From Ichthyophonus hoferi (taxonomy: Eukaryota > Opisthokonta > Ichthyosporea > Ichthyophonida > Ichthyophonidae): a stretch of 48,731 bases of DNA. This document shows positions 1 through 10,719 of this stretch, in pieces (positions within the stretch are counted from its first letter, which is position 1; each line of letters begins with the position of its first letter). The position numbers and the translations under genes are program-made. The DNA lies in assembly GCA_002751075.1 (NCBI GenBank), contig NAOQ01000164.1, positions 78,614-127,344 of the forward strand. Direction: 5' to 3'. The notes beneath the pieces are model-generated. The model was given only the letters and a program-made list of their open reading frames with translations. It made no database searches and was not told where the DNA came from.

Positions 1-309
1 ACATCTAGAATGTACTCCATATATATATATATGGTATATTATATGTATATTAAAGCCTTTTTAAAAACCTTGATGGTCATAAGTATTGTATACCAATTAT
101 TTATGGTTATAATCACATATAGAAATACAATTAAAAGTCAAACTATATACCCTTGAGATCTACCACAATACCCGTGTGCTATCCCGCATATATTTATACC
201 TACCTGTCAACATCTTCCCTCTTCTTCTTCAGTGTCTTTTTATTTCCTCCTGCCCTATGATAGAAAACAATTAAATTCAAATAAGCTGTTATTAAGGAAA
301 ACCAAAATT

Positions 310-530
310 AATGATGATTGATGCTATATTATATTACGTTATTATATATTGCATATTGCATTATATTATATTTTGTTGTATTGTGTTATATTGCATTATA
401 GTATATTGTACTACGGTATATTATATTATATTATATTATATCATACCATATGGTATTGTATTATTGTATATTGAGTTATGGTATATTCTATTCTGGTATA
501 TTTTATTCTGATATATTATGTTGTATTATG
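310..530. repeat. Degenerate TATTA-type array
   Basis: About 220 bases of imperfect TTATA/TATTA repeats sit in the intron before the first visible exon of the eIF4E-like gene. Open frames through it are low-complexity and not coding. Similar arrays occur at 30,118-30,440, 31,225-31,400 and 44,636-45,070. Confidence 0.8.
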
Positions 531-567
531 CAAGAGAGGCTGCTTATAGCTGAGTCTCTCTCTACAG

Positions 568-3500
568 GGTGTGTCGGAGAGGTCTTTCTTAGATTCTCTC
601 CACAACTTAGGCAGCTTCTCTACCTCCCATGCCTTTTCTGACGTCCTGTTAACGTATGCTGATGAGCTTATTAACATACACCAACACTCCGAGAAATGCA
701 ATATCAGGGTATGTTTATGTACATGCTCGTATAGGTCTACGCCTCTTAAACCTTTTATTGTGAAAAAAAAGAAAACAAGAAAATAAAGTGTTATCATGAT
801 TAATAATTTGATCTAGAATTACCCTTTTCTCTCTCTTCCGTTGACAACATATAATAGTACACTATCCCTATTCTTTTTAAAAACAATCTCACTAAAAAAG
901 TTGCAACAATCAAGTAATTCAGTTATTTTATTTTGAGCCACGAAGCCCTGACCAATAACTCTGATATATCTGGTATAATGCATAATAGCTCTATAATAGA
1001 GGTCATCATCTTTACACATAGACCAGGTTATTGCATGATATGTACCATTACATTCTTTGGGGATGGGCATGATATTTTAAGATATAGTGGAAAATAGGTG
1101 GAGGATTAAATTTCGCAATGGTACCACTGATAGCTGCTATATAATAAGAGCGATGCATGATGGTCACGCACATTGGGCTACCCATATATAAACTTCTTAT
1201 TTTATTGGGCTTTCAGTATGTTAATTAGAGATAGCCAATTAGATATCAACATGTTGAATATCGATAGTAAGGTAACGAATTACTGGAGCGTTTGATAGAT
1301 AGTCCCTGTTGCGAGAGTAGTCTGAGATCTAAAGGTCTATTTATAAGCATACTACTGGTTGATGTTAATTACAGATAGCCAATTAGGCATACATATGCTG
1401 AGTATTAATGTAATAAGCCAGTAGAATATGAGGCAGAGAGTGTGTTATGATTGCATATTCACCACTCATTATGGAATCCATTTCTGTGGTGAGACACGTG
1501 TTTGGGAAGTAATAGGTAACTCCTCTAGTAGAAATGATACACTACATCATATGACACATGACCGCTAACCAATCCATATGCCTAATAGTTGTTTCGTGAT
1601 GGGATCACACCAATCCGTGAGAGTGCAGCCAATGTGCTTGGCGGGCAATATGTGGTGTTTCTACCTACCGACCGCCTGGAAGTACAGAGGCTATGGTTAG
1701 AATGTCTGATTTCATTGGTCACCGAGAGGTTTACCCTCAAAACTCGAGTTGTAGGGGTGGTGTTAGGGCTTAAGAGGTGCATGACATGTTCTTCCCTCTC
1801 TTTATGACAGTGGTTCTTTCTCTCCCCTTCGTCGTCAATAGCAATCTTCCCTGTACATCTCTTTTCCTCCAATTTGCTTATTCACAATAACCAAGGGCAT
1901 GCCATCTATCTACACCAATCAAACCAATCAATTCAACCGCATACCTACATATACTGGTCCTCATTGGCTCTCATGTAACAGTTTATATATTCTAATGGAC
2001 CACCCCCCCCATTATATATACCATATCTAGCCCTATAGACCTCTCTTATACACCATAATGTCTGAAGATATATAGAGTGAGAAGGTCATTCATATCTACA
2101 TTTTTATATGTTCAAAGCAGCTTACCAAATGTTGTATGTTTGTATTCATTTACTTAAGTTGATAATCATATATTTTAATACATTATGAAGCATCTCCTTA
2201 TATATCTTATTTATTTGCTTTTCTTCATCCTACCACACTGGGTATACTATAAAATATAACACCATGCCCTTGGGATTGCAGGCGGGCTGACTCAATTGGG
2301 ATCTGGACAAACCGGGGATGCCATCCGGGTCACTACCAGTCACAAAAAGAACATATCTGTGATGTGTTGGGCCTCCCCCGTGATACTAAAATCAAATACA
2401 ACAACCATACCAAGAGCAAGTCTCGGTCTGCCTCTAGTAGCAACAACAATAGCACCAACCCCACCCCTACTACCTCCCCCAGCATGACCTTTCATCATTA
2501 CATGTGTGTACTTCTTATTGTCAATTATCGTTTAGTAGCAGTTTTAAATAACCTCACCTCTCTAAGCAGAGGGAGTAATAATCCTAACTACTTTCAACAA
2601 GAAAAAAAATCCTTACTTGACGTTCCGCGTCAGTAGGTCTATTTGCACTTTATTTGTGTACGCAGAGCAAACACTTAAGCCACAAAAGTTAGATTGAAGG
2701 CACGACACGTAATCAAATCAGTGCAATCAAGATCCTATAGGAGGCCTAGTAATTAAGCGGTCTTACCTACAGGATAAACTCCATTCATGAAATTTATGAT
2801 TGACATATGGAATGGTTGTCTGCGTGTTTATTTAAGGAGTGTTGGCTCTTACTATTGTAAAGGATAGGGTGGAGGTGTGGATGAGGCATTAAGTTTTATA
2901 CGTAGATATGATGGATCTCACGCTGTAGATAAAGTATATTATATATGTATTCCTTTCTTTTCATCTTGCTTGTTCTCTTTTGGTATCTACCAGAAGCTAA
3001 AATGACAGTACCAGAAACTAACTTTAAAATAGAGGGCCGTGCACCAGTCATGTATATTTGAAACATGTATTAATATTGAAAGAACAAAACCTTATTGAAC
3101 TTATGGCTGCCCTTACAGTAGAGCCAATAAGACTCCAGCACCTGGCCCCCTAAGCTTGGCCTGTGGATCAAGGGATGGTGGTAATCAACAAAATAGGAGC
3201 CTATCTCCCTCCTGGTCTGTTTGGACCTTAAACCTTTTCTCTTCTATCTTGCCTGCATCTACCTGTTGGCTAATGCTGAGACCGTGGAATATGTACCCGG
3301 AAATACGCATACATGTACATGTACATTTATATATGGCCGAAAGCTAGGCAAACATATTTTCACTTGTGCATGTTGCCTTCTGACCATGCTCCAATATCAA
3401 ATATTTTCTTTTTGTCCTTACCCATTTGCCTCTCCTTTCCTCCCTTTTCCTGCCATTAGGGTTAGACCCATCTCCAAGTGGCGGTCCCCAGAGGGCCACC

Positions 3501-3571
3501 TAACATTACAATCTCCCAGCCCACACCTTGCTAGGTCAACGTCAACCGTGCCCAAGAAAGCATTGCTGTAG
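568..3571 (+). CDS. eIF4E-family protein, 4EHP/eIF4E2-like, 5'-partial, with substituted cap-binding residues
   Basis: Four exons close in phase: 568-708, 1589-1776, 2282-2503 and 3460-3571. The product is about 220 aa from the first visible exon; the true start is not seen and probably lies before the window. Family evidence: LGSF followed by a helix, LFRDGITP, GGQYVV, RLWLEC, a VVGVV strand, DSIGIWTN and a LGLPRDTKIKYNNHT stretch, all in the order of the eIF4E fold. Family members bind the mRNA cap with two stacked aromatics. Here the second (the W of PMWED) is R in PIRES, the W of the dorsal FW motif is S, and GGxW is GGQY. The first aromatic position is F (SFLDS), closer to Tyr78 of 4EHP than to Trp56 of eIF4E. 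The basic phosphate-binding residues are not evident. The last intron holds a 263-bp repeat. The tail is Ser/Thr/Pro-rich. The donor at 1777 (GTGCAT) and the joining of the last exon are the weaker points. Confidence 0.72.
2517..2779 (+). repeat. Interspersed repeat R1, copy 1
   Basis: This 263-base unit matches 13,241-13,520 over its whole length with small indels. Shared landmarks are GAGGGAGTAA, CCGCGTCAGTAG, TAAGCCAC and AGATCCTATAGG, and the unit ends in a CCTAYAGGATAAAC block. The ATCCTATAGG near the end and the terminal CCTATAGGAT are inverted to each other. No tRNA-like A/B boxes are evident. It is a non-autonomous element of unknown class, here inside the last intron of the eIF4E-like gene. 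Confidence 0.7.
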
Positions 3572-3680
3572 GTAGGATTTGCCCAATCTTTCCACCCACT
3601 CTACCAACTCTCTCCTCATGTTGGCAAAGCCTAGGTGGCCCTCCTGTCTGACATATATCATACCTAGATACTTTGTATGT

Positions 3681-3686
3681 AATAAA
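3681..3686 (+). terminator. Poly(A) signal AATAAA
   Basis: AATAAA lies 110 bases after the stop of the eIF4E-like gene and in the same orientation. This is the expected place for its cleavage and polyadenylation signal and supports 3460-3571 as its last exon. Confidence 0.5.
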
Positions 3687-4317
3687 GAAGAAAACATAGA
3701 CAGACTCAGGGCCTGTCGCCCCTAGCAAATCAAGTTGGGCTATGACCTCACACAAGGCTGTAGAAATGAGTCAATCATTTTTGCTTACTACTTAGGAGGC
3801 TCTTTTGTTTATAGCCTTTCAGTCTCATCTCTATGGTGATGTAGCTGGGTAGTGGTTACGTCCTAATGATTGGTTTAGACCTTTGTATAAGGCTATATAA
3901 GGCTATAGGTGCCTTGTACTGATCCTGGACCGACTAATATTTGGTTGGTGGGAAATGGGTTAGTAACCTTTTCCCCTTGTCTATACGTTGTACTGTCTTG
4001 GTTTATAGGTAGCACACAGTTTTTGTAGAGTATAATAAGGCTCGATGGTAATTAGCATGGATAGAGTAGGACTGGCTGTTTACAATTGGTAATTCTAGCT
4101 AATAAACTGTAAGCAAAAGAGTTTTCCAACCAATAGGATTCACCTCTCATTGCCCTAATAATATGGCTTGTTTATTTTATGAAAGGTCTCTTTATACAGA
4201 GATTACTGGAGGATGGCTCAGTGGATATGAATTTCGTATTAAACTTTTAACTTTTACACTGTCTTATATAATATGGAGTGTAAGGTATCACTTTTCTCTT
4301 TTACCAAGAAGTGTTCA

Positions 4318-4323
4318 TTTATT
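4318..4323 (-). terminator. Poly(A) signal for the 4486 exon
   Basis: TTTATT on the plus strand reads AATAAA on the minus strand, about 165 bases beyond the stop at 4486. It is consistent with the end of that transcript. Confidence 0.35.
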
Positions 4324-4485
4324 GTATATATGATAGTTGATAGTCCAATTAACTGCTTTATATAGTGCAATGTACGTGTTATTAACTTATGTATTAAGAT
4401 ATGTATGTAATTTAATGTTGGAATCTAAGCTGCTAATAGTAGATTTAGCTTCACTGTCAATGGGCATAGAGTGTCTATCTTCTGC

Positions 4486-4617
4486 TTAAGTTGAGCTGAT
4501 GTCGAAGTCCTCTAAAAGGTTCCTTGACGTTTCCTCTTCAGTAGAATCAGAGGAGAGTTGTACTCTTTGCTTTTTTTTGCCAACAGATCTCAATTTGGTT
4601 GCAGAGGCAATGGCAGT
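4486..4617 (-). CDS. Last exon of an unknown gene, acidic tail
   Basis: On the minus strand an open segment reads TAIASATKLRSVGKKKQ, then an acidic Ser/Thr/Glu stretch (SSDSTEEE), and ends LLEDFDISST before a stop at 4486-4488. It is preceded by a TAG acceptor, with phase 0. Its base composition is far less AT-rich than its surroundings. A minus-strand AATAAA lies at 4318-4323, about 165 bases after the stop. I could not find the upstream exons at higher coordinates. The basic patch followed by a Ser/acidic tail resembles a disordered C-terminus with possible CK2 sites; no family is recognised. Confidence 0.4.
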   Translation of the reverse strand, partial: TAIASATKLRSVGKKKQRVQLSSDSTEEETSRNLLEDFDISST

Positions 4618-4619
4618 CT

Positions 4620-7600
4620 AATGTTTTACTTTATGTGCTGTAGGAATAGATATAACTCATCTAGTTAGCGTCATAACTCCTCTTGTAATAAGCAATGAAT
4701 AAAATATGATACTTTATTGTGTAACACTATAAAATCAGGATCCAGGTTAAATCTGTGATTGCTGGTTACATAGTTGTTGAGTCAGGTCAATACCAGTTGA
4801 CCAGGTTATAAGCCCTTAAACTAAACATATTATTGAATAAATATTCAACCTAATTGTTATCTAACATGTTGCCAGCAATATTTGTTCAATTAATTATGTA
4901 AAGGATGATGCTGAGTATCACATTTATTATCAATTAATATGTGTAATTAAAATGCAGATGATCAACACTTTTCAACCATGGCAAATGTGCACGCTAGACT
5001 GCATTAAAAATCTAATTTTAATTAAATATAATTAATGGCATCATATAACTAATTAATGTCTAACTTTTAATTACCAATTAAAATCTTATTGTAAACGCTA
5101 CTGAACATTTAGAAGTACGATGTTACATGAACAAAAAGTATTTTCATGCAAAGCATCATGAAGTGTTTATCTTAACACTTGTAGGGGCTGAAATACATTA
5201 ACATTGAATAACCAATCAAGTCTGCAAAAATGATAAAAACAAGAGGCCGACCTTAGTATACATGCAGGGTCCTCATTCCAATAAGAAACAGCCTTGATCT
5301 AGGGTGTGCATCATAGAGTCTACATTTATACCTTATAAAGGATATGATGGTAATATTTATTAATAAATCAACTTGTATATATATTCCAGGACTATAGCAA
5401 AATGTAATTTATTAACATATTTTACTTTTGGAATATAAACAAAATATTCCTTAATTTCTTTGGTCACATAGCAAGGTATTAAATCCAAATGAGAAAGACC
5501 CTAAATGCAGTAGGTAAACTTATTAGCAAATTATTAACAAAATGATTGATTGACTGGAATTAACCAATTTATTTTAATGTGATAGAATATAATTTAAATT
5601 AGGCCTGTTTGTGTACAGACATAATGTGGGATACTAAATATTATGAATGAACCTACAAAGCAACGACTGCATTTTCAATTTGAAAAACATGAATAAACAG
5701 ATAAATATCTATATTAGCTGTTGCTTGGGCAAAGAAATATATTATGGGTTTTAAGGTAAGCCAGGCCACCTACTAGTTATTAAGGTAAATGGTATAATTA
5801 CCAGTATATTTCCGTTTTCATCCAGTCTATTATGGCGTGTTTCAGTAGTGGGTTGGGGGAATTATGGTAACCCTAGGTTGTGGTAAAAAACAAGTGAGGT
5901 TTATACAATGTAGTAAGTAGTATTCAATTGATAGTTAGGTGCCAGTAAACAGCAACAGAATGTTTTTATCTGTACAATCAATGTATGCCATCATAAAACA
6001 TATCAGCAAGGTTGTCCTGTGTGTTAGCTAGAATACCAATACATGACTGTAAAGAGCATTAATAATGCAGTATGATATTGTTGGCTAATACATACAAGGA
6101 AAGCAATGTAGAGTTATATGGTTGATAAATAATTGCTATATAGTACTGACCTGATATGTTGAATAAAAACACATTTAATTTACTGGTGTACATATCTGTA
6201 GATAACTACAGGTTATGCCAGCGATTCAATAATGAATATAATTTAATGATATGATTGGTTCAAAAACATGATTTGGTCAAAGATTGGACAAAGTGTAATT
6301 GAGGTTGAAGGGTTACTGGGGGAGTAGTGATTACTGAAATCCGATTACATCTTGAAAGGCTTAATCTAATCACGATAAAGGTGTTTTGATCACTTTATTT
6401 TATTTTTATAATGTTGACATTTTAAAATAAAGTCTATATATACTAACCCTATCAATGCTTTTGTGAATATATATATATATATATATATATTACAATATAT
6501 CTTATTGTAATCATTAACATTTCTTATGAAGCTAGTTTTCATTATTGCACCAATGATGTCGCCAATGCCACAATCTTATATAACTTGTGAAACAAACAAA
6601 ACGTTGCACTTTTTATTTAACTAGATTCAAAGCAATTGTTTTTACAGATTATATGATTTGTATAGCTTAATTGTGCTATAGTTCTAGTACCCTTATAAAT
6701 GGTCGATTGCAAGAAGATTTTACATATTACAGATGCTTTCTATGCAACCTATTTACTTCTCTGGGCTATACTGGATCTTCTTTACTACTTACTTAAATAA
6801 AACCAGCCCAATATAGATGTATAAAATAACATGCAAAACCAAATTAAATAATAAATGTAAAACACAAATTTTGTATTGTAGTACTTCTTTCTATTACAGT
6901 ATAAATATTAAGGTATTTTGTGTTAAATATAGCTAAACATGCAACATAGGCAAAGTAACTATGATTGTAGTTGGGGTCTAAATATTTCATATAAACATAA
7001 CCTGTTTATAAAGGATATACAAATTCTGTCTGAGACAAACTGGGACCTCTTAATTCTGTAGTGATATTTGATAAAGGTTATACAGATTTTATCCTAGATT
7101 CTCTGATTGCAATAGTTGGCTGCCAGCCTGAACACGGGCTAAATAATTATTACACAGGCTGAAATCAACTGTTTGGTTTCAATAAAAACCAATGATATTT
7201 CCGATTTAGTGTAGATACATTGCAATCGGTAAAATAAATTTAGCCAAAAACATATGTTATCAAATCTTTAACACCCCATTATTCTTCACCTTTTTACTTT
7301 TAAAATGTTGGATATGACTTTCAAATACTTGTGGAAGAAATTTCAAAAACAAAAACGTAATAAATTAACGAACATGTAAACCCTGGTAACAGTAATAATT
7401 ATAGAACCAACGCAGCAAGTTGACAATATGACATTAATCGATAGCACTGATATAAGTAAAATGAGAGACATTAAACAATGATATATTATGATAGGTGAAG
7501 TATCTAACCACTGGGGAAAATAATAGGGAAAAAAGGAGTTCCTCTTTCCAATAAAGAATTGATGATTACTAATATATCATAGTATCAATATTACTTAGGC

Positions 7601-7620
7601 CTATTTGTGAATAGTCATTA
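4620..7620. other. AT-rich region without recognisable genes
   Basis: Three kilobases with no open frame of 60 codons on either strand. It contains short inverted AT motifs and an (AT) run at about 6464-6490. It may be intron or intergenic DNA belonging to the gene that ends at 4486. I see nothing else. Confidence 0.6.
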
Positions 7621-7622
7621 CG

Positions 7623-7862
7623 TTAGCTGTAAACCAAAGCCCTTGATACCTCCTCCTTAATATCACGTTGCTTATTTAAAGTTATGGAAGCTTCTAATTT
7701 TTTAACCAACAATATATTGCAAATCCAATAGCTCTAATCCAAATGAGACTGTGGGTATACGATTGTAGTATTGCTAGTATCAGAAGTCGCAATACCAGGC
7801 TCGATAAGTTGGCCTTCCAGTAAAGTATCTGAATTATAGATATCAACGTCTTTTGAAACCAT
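7623..7862 (-). pseudogene. Two coding-like segments paralogous to 20.54-20.85 kb
   Basis: Two open segments on the minus strand, 7734-7862 and 7623-7733, read like protein. The first holds KDVDIYNSDTLLEGQLIEPG. The second holds VKKLEASITLNKQRDIKEE followed by VSRALVYS. Both have close relatives in the same order on the plus strand near 20,538-20,850 (KEVEVDNADTLLD; TKKLKASIPIVQQREIQEH). Changes between copies are mostly conservative (E/D, V/I, K/R), so both descend from a gene once under protein-level selection. No known family is recognised. The copy is short and looks broken; I did not try to resolve its frames because the element could be of viral origin. Confidence 0.45.
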
Positions 7863-8582
7863 AGACATAAAGTGAGTACATATAAGCATATAAGAATACC
7901 AGCATATGATTGTTAACGATTACTAACATTATTAAAGTATTATATTACTGAACAGCCCCTTTATTATTGTTTAAATTCTTTTATTTGAAAGGCTGGTTTT
8001 AAAAAATTTATTCTAATTATTATGAACTAAAAAATAAGCCTACGCCCAAGGACCTAGTAGATTCTTGAATGTAAACATATATTCTATTGAATAAAATAAA
8101 CTAAACACTTATTAATTGATACTTATTAGTAATTAAATAGTTGCATGTTTTTAGTGTAAGTTATTTTATTAGTTGATTAAATTATTGACCCTGTAACACC
8201 AAGCTCTGAACCAGTAAGACTATTAATCACTCACATAACAATATTTTTCAAACTTAAATTGAAGGGAACTATAATAACAAAAAATAAAAAGAATAAACTG
8301 CAGAAATGCAGTAAATGCTTTGGCTCCGGCAGTTATTGTTAGAGCCAACAACCATTGCACGTTGGTAGATTATTTATTATCATTTAACTAATTGCTACAT
8401 AAAGCTTTGTTCTTTCCTGAGTTATTCTGGAAGACATGTCTGTGAATAATAAATGTTACTACTGGTTAAAATTAACGCTCAGCAAATCAATAATACATAA
8501 ATAGTCGGTTACATGACCAGAAAGTACTTGATCAGTATACTACGATCATTGTGCTTTATTGTAATCGCCATTAGTTATTGTA

Positions 8583-9600
8583 ATGTCTCGTTCTCTATTA
8601 GCACTTCCAGAAACTAGTCAGTGTACAGGTCTTGCCCTCATCGACGGAACAAAAGACTACCTTGTCCAACTTGATAATAATAATAGCTGTTACATAAACC
8701 TAGGACTAGCCTTTATCTCTAATTGTTCACAGAGTGCAGTTACCACAATTTCATCTAAACATACTAAGGCAAAGATTGATTCTTGCTTCATGGAATAGTA
8801 CTATAGGTAAATGGGAATAGATCCATCATTTACACCTGTTATCACGCTATATCCATCCCAGCTTTCCATTAAGAATAGACCAAAGTCAAGAGTCATTACT
8901 ACAGCTAGTTCGGCTAAATGAACTACGGTACATCAATTAATTGGGGTCCCCAAAGCCTATGGACGAACAGACACTCAGACTATTGCACGGTTACCGGCGC
9001 AGCACGCTTCCATTGCGTAATACCCCCAACAGAAAGCGACTTAATTGCACTGCTTCCTTTGCTCAAAAAAGGGAACTTTTGGAGAAGTATCTGCTGGAAA
9101 AGAAACTTAAGAAACTGGAACAACTGGAACAACCTCTTGACCAACGACAAAACGGCCCACTCGCTTCAATCCTCCCGTACGTGGGAACAACAGATTTTTA
9201 CAACACAGGCACCACCTATTGTTGATCCCTTTGCACATCTTAATTTTTCAGATATCCACCAAATATATTCTGTTAACTACCCAGGTTTTCAACTGCTTGG
9301 CTATACAACTGGACATGATTTTAGCACAGTAGAGCCTACACAACTTACGGAAACACAACTCTCCCTTGACTACCCGGGATAACCATTGGTAGACACGTTT
9401 GGCGCAGAGATGACGGATATAGAACAACAGACATCCGCGCAAGTTCCGAGCTAACGAGATTCCACTACCAAAGTCCCCAAACATCCAGGAAAGGCCAACG
9501 CGGCCACATCGCGGAGTTAGCAATAGTCGGTTTGTTTTCGAATGAACGCGAAAATCCCGAGTTAATTAATGAATTACATGTAGGCTTATTAAGGGCATAG
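8583..9600 (+). pseudogene. Cluster of coding-like segments, unclassified decayed element (copy A)
   Basis: Open segments in more than one frame follow each other: 8583-8798 (starts MSRSLLALPETSQCTGLALI), 8811-8919, 8941-9225 (Arg-rich, then a Leu/Lys/Glu stretch likely to be helical), 9200-9382 and 9383-9600. The stretch is richer in GC and CpG than its surroundings. The first segment aligns without gaps over about 52 residues to the one at 21,963-22,365 (shared pattern C..L..., NxNSxY, A...TI..K.TK..I), and the second shares a PVxTL(x)PS motif with the following part of that copy. The whole is broken in several places. No domain is recognised. It could be a decayed host gene family or a virus-like fossil. 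Confidence 0.4.
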
Positions 9601-9996
9601 ATTAATCTGACCAATAACAAACTAGCTGTTAAAGCCGATAAGCGCAATTAGCGATTGTATCGATTCGATACACATGAGATCTAGATCTAAGTCATAATCA
9701 AGGGCCTTACGAATTGGGTAGTACTAAGCCAATTACTTTGAATAAATTGAATTAGCTAAAATATTTTTTAAAAAGTTAAAAAGATATTTTCTAAATGTAG
9801 AAATCAATTACTTAAAATATTTCCCAGTGACTCGATAATAATATTTATTAATGTGATTAACTATATTAAATGACCAACATTTAAGTTGTAATTTGCGGCC
9901 ATATATACGTATTCAAATTATTACTCAATCTAGTACTCCAATAATAATTTGTATGCGCCATTTATTTCACAAAAGTCCCTTTTTGCAAGTATTTTT

Positions 9997-10105
9997 GGGA
10001 CCGATTGTGAAGATCCTCAATTGACTATAACATAATTCACAGAAGGCCATTGAAGAAGCCCACTAGAATTATCGGATCTTGTCTCGATAATTTATTACTA
10101 TTCTG
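9997..10105 (+). repeat. Conserved ~110-bp module, copy 1
   Basis: It begins GGGACCGATTGT and includes CCCACTAGAATTATC and ATCTTGTCTCGATAAT. Related copies lie at 11,016-11,125 and 21,514-21,602, all on the plus strand. Reading frames are not kept across all three copies, so conservation appears to be at the nucleotide level. This copy ends about 280 bases before the open frame at 10,387. Confidence 0.55.
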
Positions 10106-10386
10106 TCCTCGGTCAAATGCTGGGTTAAGCAACTAAATTTTCCACTAATGGAAGAGTGTTGCAATTGACATACAATTAAACCATTCTAATGGGCCAAGTG
10201 ATCTTCTGTGAATTGTATTAGCCAATAAGGATCTTGGTGATAACTCTCATTTACATTCATTAATCAACGCAGCTGCAATTAGCAACCACGATAAACAAAG
10301 GTCGGAAAAGGATAAAAGGGAACGTATTTATTTTATTTTCTGTATTATCAGTTTTATTAAAAAAGAAATTTTTTTTTAAAAAAAAA

Positions 10387-10716
10387 ATGTCTGTTCGACG
10401 CATAAACGTTTTAGCTCTATATTTAGCCCTGGCAAACGCTGCTATTACCGACCTCTACCGAGTTCAGCCTAAAAACACAGTAACCATATACAACAGTACA
10501 TATGCTACTTTGGACAATGCTTGGGTAGATGCACCACACGATAACTACAGAAGCAATAATGATTTCACCAAACTACCAGTAGGCTGGTCAGTTGCCGAGG
10601 ATAGTCCAGACGCCAGGATTGCCATTCAGTTGTACAACTTTGGTACAGAGTATCTCGTTCTTGACAATATCACACTTACCCATAACTTAAGCATTGCCAG
10701 AGGTCAAGTTGTATGA
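10387..10716 (+). CDS. Small secreted-protein-like gene, 109 aa, unknown
   Basis: An uninterrupted ATG-to-stop frame of 109 codons with balanced codon use inside very AT-rich DNA. Residues 1-19 (MSVRRINVLALYLALANAA) look like a signal peptide. The rest has Asn-glycosylation sequons at NST, NIT and NLS and a mixed beta-type pattern without cysteines. The ATG directly follows long A and T runs. It lies downstream of conserved module copy 1, so it may be the one intact member of the unclassified cluster. No family is recognised, and no intron is needed. Confidence 0.45.
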   Translation: MSVRRINVLALYLALANAAITDLYRVQPKNTVTIYNSTYATLDNAWVDAPHDNYRSNNDFTKLPVGWSVAEDSPDARIAIQLYNFGTEYLVLDNITLTHNLSIARGQVV

Positions 10717-10719
10717 ATA

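Noticed and set aside
311-511. Open frames through the TATTA array
   Set aside because: Low-complexity Tyr/Ile/Leu repeats that follow the simple sequence; no coding signal.
819-1070. 83-codon minus-strand frame in the first visible intron of the eIF4E-like gene
   Set aside because: Protein-like in parts but antisense to a supported intron, with no splice partner or homologue.
1219-1405. Two copies of GTTAATTA(G/C)AGATAGCCAATTAG
   Set aside because: A short internal duplication about 143 bases apart inside an intron; too small to name as an element.
3156-3347. Plus-strand frames with a signal-peptide-like hydrophobic run near 3,221-3,290
   Set aside because: They depend on a non-ATG start, lie in the last intron of the eIF4E-like gene, and run into a CATG/TACATG repeat.
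3531-3755. Minus-strand 74-codon frame
   Set aside because: Antisense to the supported last exon and 3' UTR of the eIF4E-like gene.
9248-9647. Minus-strand frames opposite the 9.2-9.6 kb segments
   Set aside because: Shadows of the plus-strand coding-like segments, which have better composition and a related copy.
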